Shown here piece after piece: positions 58,023 through 64,000 of a stretch of 64,000 bases of DNA. The stretch lies in assembly GCA_009823395.1 (NCBI GenBank), contig CM020509.1, positions 5,692,001 to 5,756,000 on the forward strand, read 5' to 3'. Source of the DNA: Thamnaconus septentrionalis. Its lineage: Eukaryota > Chordata > Actinopteri > Tetraodontiformes > Monacanthidae. Below the pieces are notes generated by a model. It had not been told where the DNA came from and made no database searches. It saw only the letters and a program-made list of their open reading frames with translations. The position numbers were made by a program, and so were the translations under genes. Positions within the stretch are counted from its first letter, which is position 1; each line of letters begins with the position of its first letter.

Positions 58023-59487
58023 TATTTTCGTGACTATTTACATTGTAGATTGTCACTCAAGGCATCAAAACTATGAATGAACACATATGGAATGTATTAA
58101 ACAAAAAAGTGTGAAATAACTCAAGCAAATTTTATATTTTAGATGATCTAGAATAGCCACCCTTTATATAAAATATATATATAATATACATATACATTAT
58201 GATTGTCTCTCTCTTTCTGCACTCTTAAGCTGCCGCGCATGAATGGCGCCTTATAAATAAAGTTTCCTCTTTTTTCTTTCCACCCAAACTGGGTGTTTGT
58301 TTAATGTTTTATTTTGCTGACCTGGCCAGCCGCTGGAAGTGTGAGACGACGGTGCCGTCTGGCGCAGCAGGCACAGGGAGGCTCTGACCATCACTCACTT
58401 ATTTTCTTTCCTCACAAGCCCGGACTTGCCCGATTGCCTCACTCCAGTCACACGCGAAAAAGGGCGGCCGAGTCCAGCGGTTTACACGTCCTGTTTTCTT
58501 TTCCCGACACTCTTTGAAAAACGAGAGGTCACGGACCACATGTGAGGTGCAACACAGGTCCCAGTCAGCGCTCGTCTAAATGTCCCATTCATGTTGGAGC
58601 GCTGCAGTGCCAAGTTCCTTAAAAAAAAAAAAAAACTGGAGGCGACTGATGTGGTCAGTGGGGAAACAAAAACACAAGCGGATGGGGTCAGTTTACGCTC
58701 CGGCGGAGGTGCACAAACTTCGTCCCGTCCTTCCTGCAAGACTTTCCACTCGCTCGGCTCCTCGAAAACAGTCCACGTTTTATCGGCCGCCATTGTACCC
58801 GATGACGCCCAAACTCTGCGCGATCGGCGCCGATAGCACAGCTCGAATCTGAAGCGGACCCTCGACGAGAACTCAAAAGGTCCCCTTCATTTTCTGGGTG
58901 TCCACAGAGGTCGTGGAACAGTTAATCAACACGAGGCCTCTCCTGTGGTGGCGAGGGTGAAAAGCGAAGATCTGGGCGAGGGGCTGATGGTGTAATAAGG
59001 GAACTATAAATGTTCAGTGAGCCACGAGGAGAGCTGAGAGGTCTGAGTAAGTCTCCGAACATCAAGACCAGGCATTTTAAATTAGGTCCCAAGCTAAAAT
59101 AAACCCTGCCATCACGTAACCTTGTAAACACAGACGCTCGCCTTCCTTGTAAGGGAGAAAGAGCAACGTCTGAGCATACCAACGTTTTGGAGACATTCTG
59201 GTGGGCGACCACCGCCGTAGGAATGCCGACCAAAGGCAACAGCCGGTGCCGAGGGGTTATCGCCCACCGCCGGTCGCTCAGAGGGGCCCGTTTCTTTCAT
59301 TCTTCCTTTCTTTGCTTTTTTGAAACTCTGCCAGATTTTTTGAAACAGAAAATCTGCTGCCTTTATGTTCCGCAGCAGCACCCGGTTCCATCCTGGTGCT
59401 GCAGGTTGCGCTCGGCTTTGATCAGCAGCTGCTGTTCCTGGAAGCTGTCGTCTGGGGAGACGGTGCAGGTGCTGGTTCAGTTCTTAC

Positions 59488-59521
59488 GTGAGTGTGAGGC
59501 ATCATCATGCCTCACGCTCAC
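59488..59521. other. 15 bp hairpin with 4-nt loop
   Basis: GTGAGTGTGAGGCAT and ATGCCTCACGCTCAC pair at 14 of 15 positions, and the fifteenth is a wobble-compatible mismatch. The loop is CATC. Confidence 0.8.
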
Positions 59522-60164
59522 TCAATCATGTGAAGTTTAGATTTTGTTTTTTAGTGCAGAGAAGGTAGAGGAGCAGTCTCCCACCTGATATTTCCACAAT
59601 CATTTTTAGTGTCCAAAGTGATGTTAATAAGTGGATTCAAAATATTATTTAAAGAGTTTTTAATTGAAACAATTCTTAACTTCATTCAATTTGGAAATAT
59701 AATTAAAGACTTTCAGAGGTTGGATTGAACAATCTGTTGCTATGGACTATGTCAGAATGATAGAAATGCACTCCTACCCCTAAATTTTGCTTTAATCTTC
59801 CTCTTTTTCACCTTGGATAAAACCTTCACAATAAAAGCAAAGTCTTAGTTCGTGCAAGTGGGTTAGTATATGCAAAATCACTGTTATGCCGGAAAGATGT
59901 TTCTATAAGTGTGGAGACCTTGGAGTTGGTGGATATGAGAAAAGCAGGACCACATTTACTTCAAAGGAAAGAAAAAATAAAGGTGTTTCCATGGCAACAG
60001 TACATTCTTTTCACTTCAATACGTAATTCACTCACAAAAAAAAAATTCACCAATGTGTTATTAGCATGGCACATAAGATACAGGTGCATTCAAGTTACTA
60101 AAGTAGGGAATTATTAAAACAATTGACTGGAAAATCAATCCTTTCAGAAATTGACGGATGCATA

Positions 60165-60208
60165 GAGTGAGAGAGAGAGAGAGTGAGAGAGTGAGAGAGA
60201 GAGAGAGA
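60165..60208. repeat. (GA)n array
   Basis: GA runs broken by GTGAGAGAGTGAG. Confidence 0.9.
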
Positions 60209-63200
60209 ACTTTGCAAGCCTCATTGTGACGACTGCTCAAACGAGTTCTGACACGTTGTTGCGTACGATCGAGGCCCAGCTCGTGCTCAGTGCTGCACGA
60301 AGTCGACGGAGCGTAGAGTCTGTTTTCCTCCGAAGGCGGGCCGTGCCAAGTAGCTACAGCTTAAATGAGGCTGTTTTTATTGGCTCCTTAGCACTTGGCT
60401 CTCTGAGAGTTTAAGCTCGAAGCCCGCAGCGTCTTAAAAAGCTTTCTAGGACCTCACATCGCCCGTAACTTCACTGGTGAGTCACTGATAAAAGTTCCAC
60501 CTCTGTGTGTGACGTGTGTAGGGTTTTTTCCCCTCCCTTTATACACAGATTTATGACGCCCGAGGTGTTGGAAACTCATAGCACCGAAACCCACTAATAG
60601 ATCTACTGGATATTACTGCGGCAAATGTGATGGGGACTTTTCAATTAAGAAGGCCGAGGCTTGGTTAGCACACTCACAGCTTGGTGAGTTTAAAGAGGAA
60701 ATAACTCCAGGGTGGTGTGACTCAGAGGTGTGTAAAAAATAATTGAATAAATAAATAAATGTGCGCTGCACATTTCCAACAAGGCCCCATCACAGCAAAT
60801 GGTCTTTCACCAATCTGTAGGTGTCCTTGCATGTCATTTTTAGGAATTACAGGAGGACCTTCAGAGAAAACTCCTAGTGATTGGACAAATTTGCCATATT
60901 CAATAGCAGACCAATCACATTACTATTCCATGAGTTGGTAACATCACAGGGATTCCTATTGTTGTGCCACCATCAGTCTGCACTGCTCTGCTGTGATTGG
61001 TTCAAGACGGCTTCGGTTTTTTTAAATGTGGAAATGTTGCTGTTTTTAAGCTGGTAGTCTTTGTTTTTGTTTTTTCTCAGCCGCAAAACTTGCCTCTTGT
61101 GCGATTCCAGGCCTTTTCTTCAAACTGCACACTTGCAAGGCCTAGCATTGTACGTCAGACATTCCTGAGGAATAATGTTTCCAGAGGATTTAAACACAAG
61201 ACTGGAGTCTCCGGGAGAGAATCACCCAAAGAGTCTGATGCAAACCACTGCCACAGCAGCGCAACCTGTCAAAACATGTGGAAATGAGTTTCTTGATTGT
61301 TTTAGTCATTTTTGTTTTAATTGTTTTTATGTGTTTCAAGTCAAGTCAAGTGGTCACGTGCAATCAAATTAGCCAGAATCAGCGCGATAGCTCATTTGAG
61401 TCTAGGAAATATAAATTACCATTAACTAAAAAAAAAAACAGTCTGTAGTTCGCCAGTAGTTCATCACATATAAGCATCAGTCAAAAGACAGTCTTCATGA
61501 AATGTTCCGTTATTTAAATCAGTAATCATACTTGCCTTGTTCTGTGGGTAGTTTTAAAGATGTCGAAGCTTCTGGTGGTCTGTCCACTGATCTGCAGTCT
61601 GTTCTCAATCTGCTAATGTTGAATGAATTCTGCACACGTCAATTCTCTTGTGAAGTGGTGTCAAAATCAATTCCTACAGCTGACCCCCGAGTGAACACGG
61701 GCACTTAAAAAAAATAGATACCTCATTCAATAACTACAGCAGTGGTAAAGGAGCCTGACCTTTACAATAAGGCCTTATTCATGTCTCCAGCTCGGAGGGA
61801 CAAGGTGTTATGAAGACGCTTTGGAAATTTGATTTTGGAGGCATTTTCTGGCTTCCGGGTGGAAAAATAAGTTTTGCTACACTTGGTTATAAAACTGAAG
61901 GCTGAAAGGTTTTGCAGGGTTAGCGCTCCGAAGACGAGCTAATAATGGAGTTTCAGACGGTCCCCATGGAGACGTGCTGCGTGGGAGGCGTTGAGCAGAG
62001 TTTAGTGTCAGCTGCAGAGCGGCGAGGCAGACAGGCCCGCAGTCAGCGTGCAGCGAGGAACCGTCGCGGCATCGTCCAGGTTAGTCGAGGGCGGTGGCGC
62101 GAACACCTGCAGAGCAACAGACAGGCGACACTCTGACACCTGAGCGTTAATAACTGCTGACCACATAAGTAACAACTTCATGTTCAAAAGGGTGTTGATT
62201 CCTATACATTTGGTGATGTCCGAATTTTGATTTACCTTGTTTGAAACAAAGGGCTCATGCTAATGAGTGAACCAAAAGATTCGCAATCACTTTGGGGGAG
62301 CCAGACTTCTCGTCGCTGAAACTTATCCAACAAGTAATTTCTAAAGACCACATCAGTCTATTAAAATGCCGAATAAACCCCTTTCCTGCGCTGCTAATGC
62401 AAGTTTGAGACTGTAAGACATGTTTAATTGCATAAATATATGCTGTGTGTGGCGCACTGAGCGGGACTAACACAAAGCTAGCCACAAAGATTACTTCAGG
62501 ATCTGTGACTCATGTGTTTATGTGTAAATCCAATTGAAAAACCATGTAATTATTTGCATTATTCTTGCCTAACACACCTTGTGGGAATAGATTATTAAAC
62601 TTAACGTCATCATAGCCAAGATCGGGATGCTAATGTGTATTTTTCTATTGTAAATAACATTTCATCGTGCATCTAAACTCTGCGTCTCTAGCTGGGGAGA
62701 TGGATGATAGAAGAGCAGTTATTAAAAAGGAAAATGCAGTGGAATGTCATATGAAAGGGATGCAGGTGTTGGCGATGCTGGCAGCGACTCGGAGAGTTTC
62801 CACTGGGGTTTGCCAAATGGTTGCAGGCTGCGCCGGGAGAGGGACAGATCAAGGCGACGGGCCGTGGTATTCCCATGTCTCTGATCACAGAAGGTCGACT
62901 CTGCGGGGGGAAACCTGGGAAAATCCGGAGGTGGTAAGAGCCGCCGGTCGGCTCTGTGAGCAGAGCTGGCGCTCGCCTGCGCTGCAAAACCTCTGCGGTG
63001 CATTTTCATTTAGATCAAAGGGCCCAACCCCGATTCCAAGCATGCAAACACAGTGAAACATCTGCAGCAGAATCCATGATATTTCCCCCGAGGGCTCTCC
63101 AAGTGGACATATTAAAACAAACTGCGCCGCACTGTCGGCCGCACCTCTGACCACTCGGAGCTCCGATCATTCTGGGCCCATATGTGGCCCGAGTTTGAGG

Positions 63201-64000
63201 GAGACGAGCGACCGAGAAGGACTTTTTAATCATGACGAAATGTCCACATTGGTTTTATATATCTTTGTTTTTCTTTTATATATGTCATTTTTTCTTAAAC
63301 AATCTGCTCTACAGTATTTAATCAAAAGGGAACACAATCCTGTAGCTGGTGTCAAAGAAAGGGGAGAACAGGAAATTTAGCATCACAACTCCTGCTTTTT
63401 CATGCATATCCAGCAACATTTTTTAGATAGTTTGACCTTCACTTGCTACCTGGGGGACGGCTGATGACCCATATAAGGAAAAATCAGCAACAACAGCTTC
63501 CCAGATTTTGCAGTTTTGACACCTTTTTGGGGCAAAAACAGCAGTGACATAAAGGTGTAAAGGTCATAAACATACCAGCAAATCTTCTTCACTGCTTATT
63601 CGCGTGCGGACATGCGAGTCACCATTGGCAGCCGTGCCCACAGGCGCTGATTCCCAGAGAGGGCCTGGCACCCAGGTGCAGCAACGCTCCAGCGAGAATT
63701 GAGCCGACAATCTCCGGCACCTGCAGCGTGACTCTGCGTAAGAATTTGTCGCACAGCACGATGCTGTGTGTTGGATTCTATTATGGAGGCAAAAGCAGAA
63801 ATAGGAGCTGGATTCTCTCGGCTGTTTAATCGATGCCCTGATGAGGTCCTCGCCAACAATTCAGAAACAGCAATAGCGAGAGTGAGGGAGTGTTTTTTCA
63901 GGCGGTGGAGCAGGTTTACAAGCTTGACAAGCTGGAACTGGAGCCCCAGAGTAGCTCTCAGTGCTCCCCTGCGCTGCCCATCTGGCATCTGATGTCGCCC

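Larger units (their letters stand above)
53726..64000 (+). other. Region downstream of pdgfc, no gene recognised
   Basis: It holds dispersed-family copies (53921, 55064, 56513), GT and GAA arrays with a LINE-like tail (55479-55570), TA arrays (57987-58022), a GA array (60165-60208), hairpins at 59488 and 60877, and poly-A runs at 56430 and 58620. GC-rich blocks at 57010-57310, 58560-58860, 59180-59480 and 62700-63180 carry open frames on both strands without recognisable protein features. The 168-codon frame at 54328-54834 is listed under rejected items. Confidence 0.6.

Noticed and set aside
62667..63056. 129-codon plus-strand frame near the right edge
   Set aside because: It does not start with ATG, no recognised protein features, and the minus strand is also open over 62688-63009.

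Overview
The window is animal nuclear DNA, most likely from a teleost fish, possibly a percomorph. It has split genes with GT-AG introns, dense CA/GT and other microsatellites, dispersed repeats of kinds common in fish genomes, and one 80 bp intron. Only two protein-coding genes can be supported, and they lie head to head. The first coding exon of glrb (glycine receptor beta subunit) is on the minus strand at the left edge. The complete pdgfc gene (platelet-derived growth factor C) is on the plus strand from 13407 to 52719. As I recall the human map, GLRB and PDGFC are also divergent neighbours there, so this looks like conserved vertebrate synteny.

Layout. 1-335 is glrb intron, and 336-477 is the glrb exon carrying the start codon, signal peptide and lysine-rich N-terminus. 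478 to about 5420 is probably its 5' intron. About 5100-5740 is a CpG-rich block with a TATA-like box, an E-box and five tandem GACGT units, a plausible glrb promoter and noncoding first exon. About 5740-12600 is intergenic and repeat-bearing. About 12600-13406 is the CpG-rich flank and leader of pdgfc, with several short upstream ORFs.

pdgfc has six coding exons: 13407-13518, 39174-39366, 44062-44242, 51963-52167, 52248-52468 and 52606-52719. They join in frame (112+193+181+205+221+114 nt) into 341 codons plus stop. The product reads signal peptide, CUB domain, hinge with a basic activation site, then a growth-factor domain with 12 cysteines. Introns are 25655, 4695, 7720, 80 and 137 bp. The 3'UTR carries a CA array and two AATAAA signals, the better one at 53699. 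From about 53725 to 64000 I recognise no gene.

The noncoding DNA holds: a dispersed family with a conserved edge motif related to TTTAGCCCTCTGTTTACA in both orientations; LINE-tail-like repeats; a hAT-like transposon end; two interstitial telomere-like CCCTAA tracts, one inside a 197 bp tandem duplication; short hairpin elements; and a 34 bp near-perfect palindrome beside a 16 bp perfect palindrome in pdgfc intron 3. I found no rRNA, tRNA or CRISPR array and nothing prokaryotic or viral. I did not find a convincing new biological system. The most testable novelties are a candidate frame-breaking cassette exon in pdgfc intron 3, an in-frame alternative acceptor 6 nt into exon 5 at the activation-cleavage site, the palindrome pair, and the dispersed repeat family. 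No alignments or searches were run; family assignments rest on recalled protein and repeat features.
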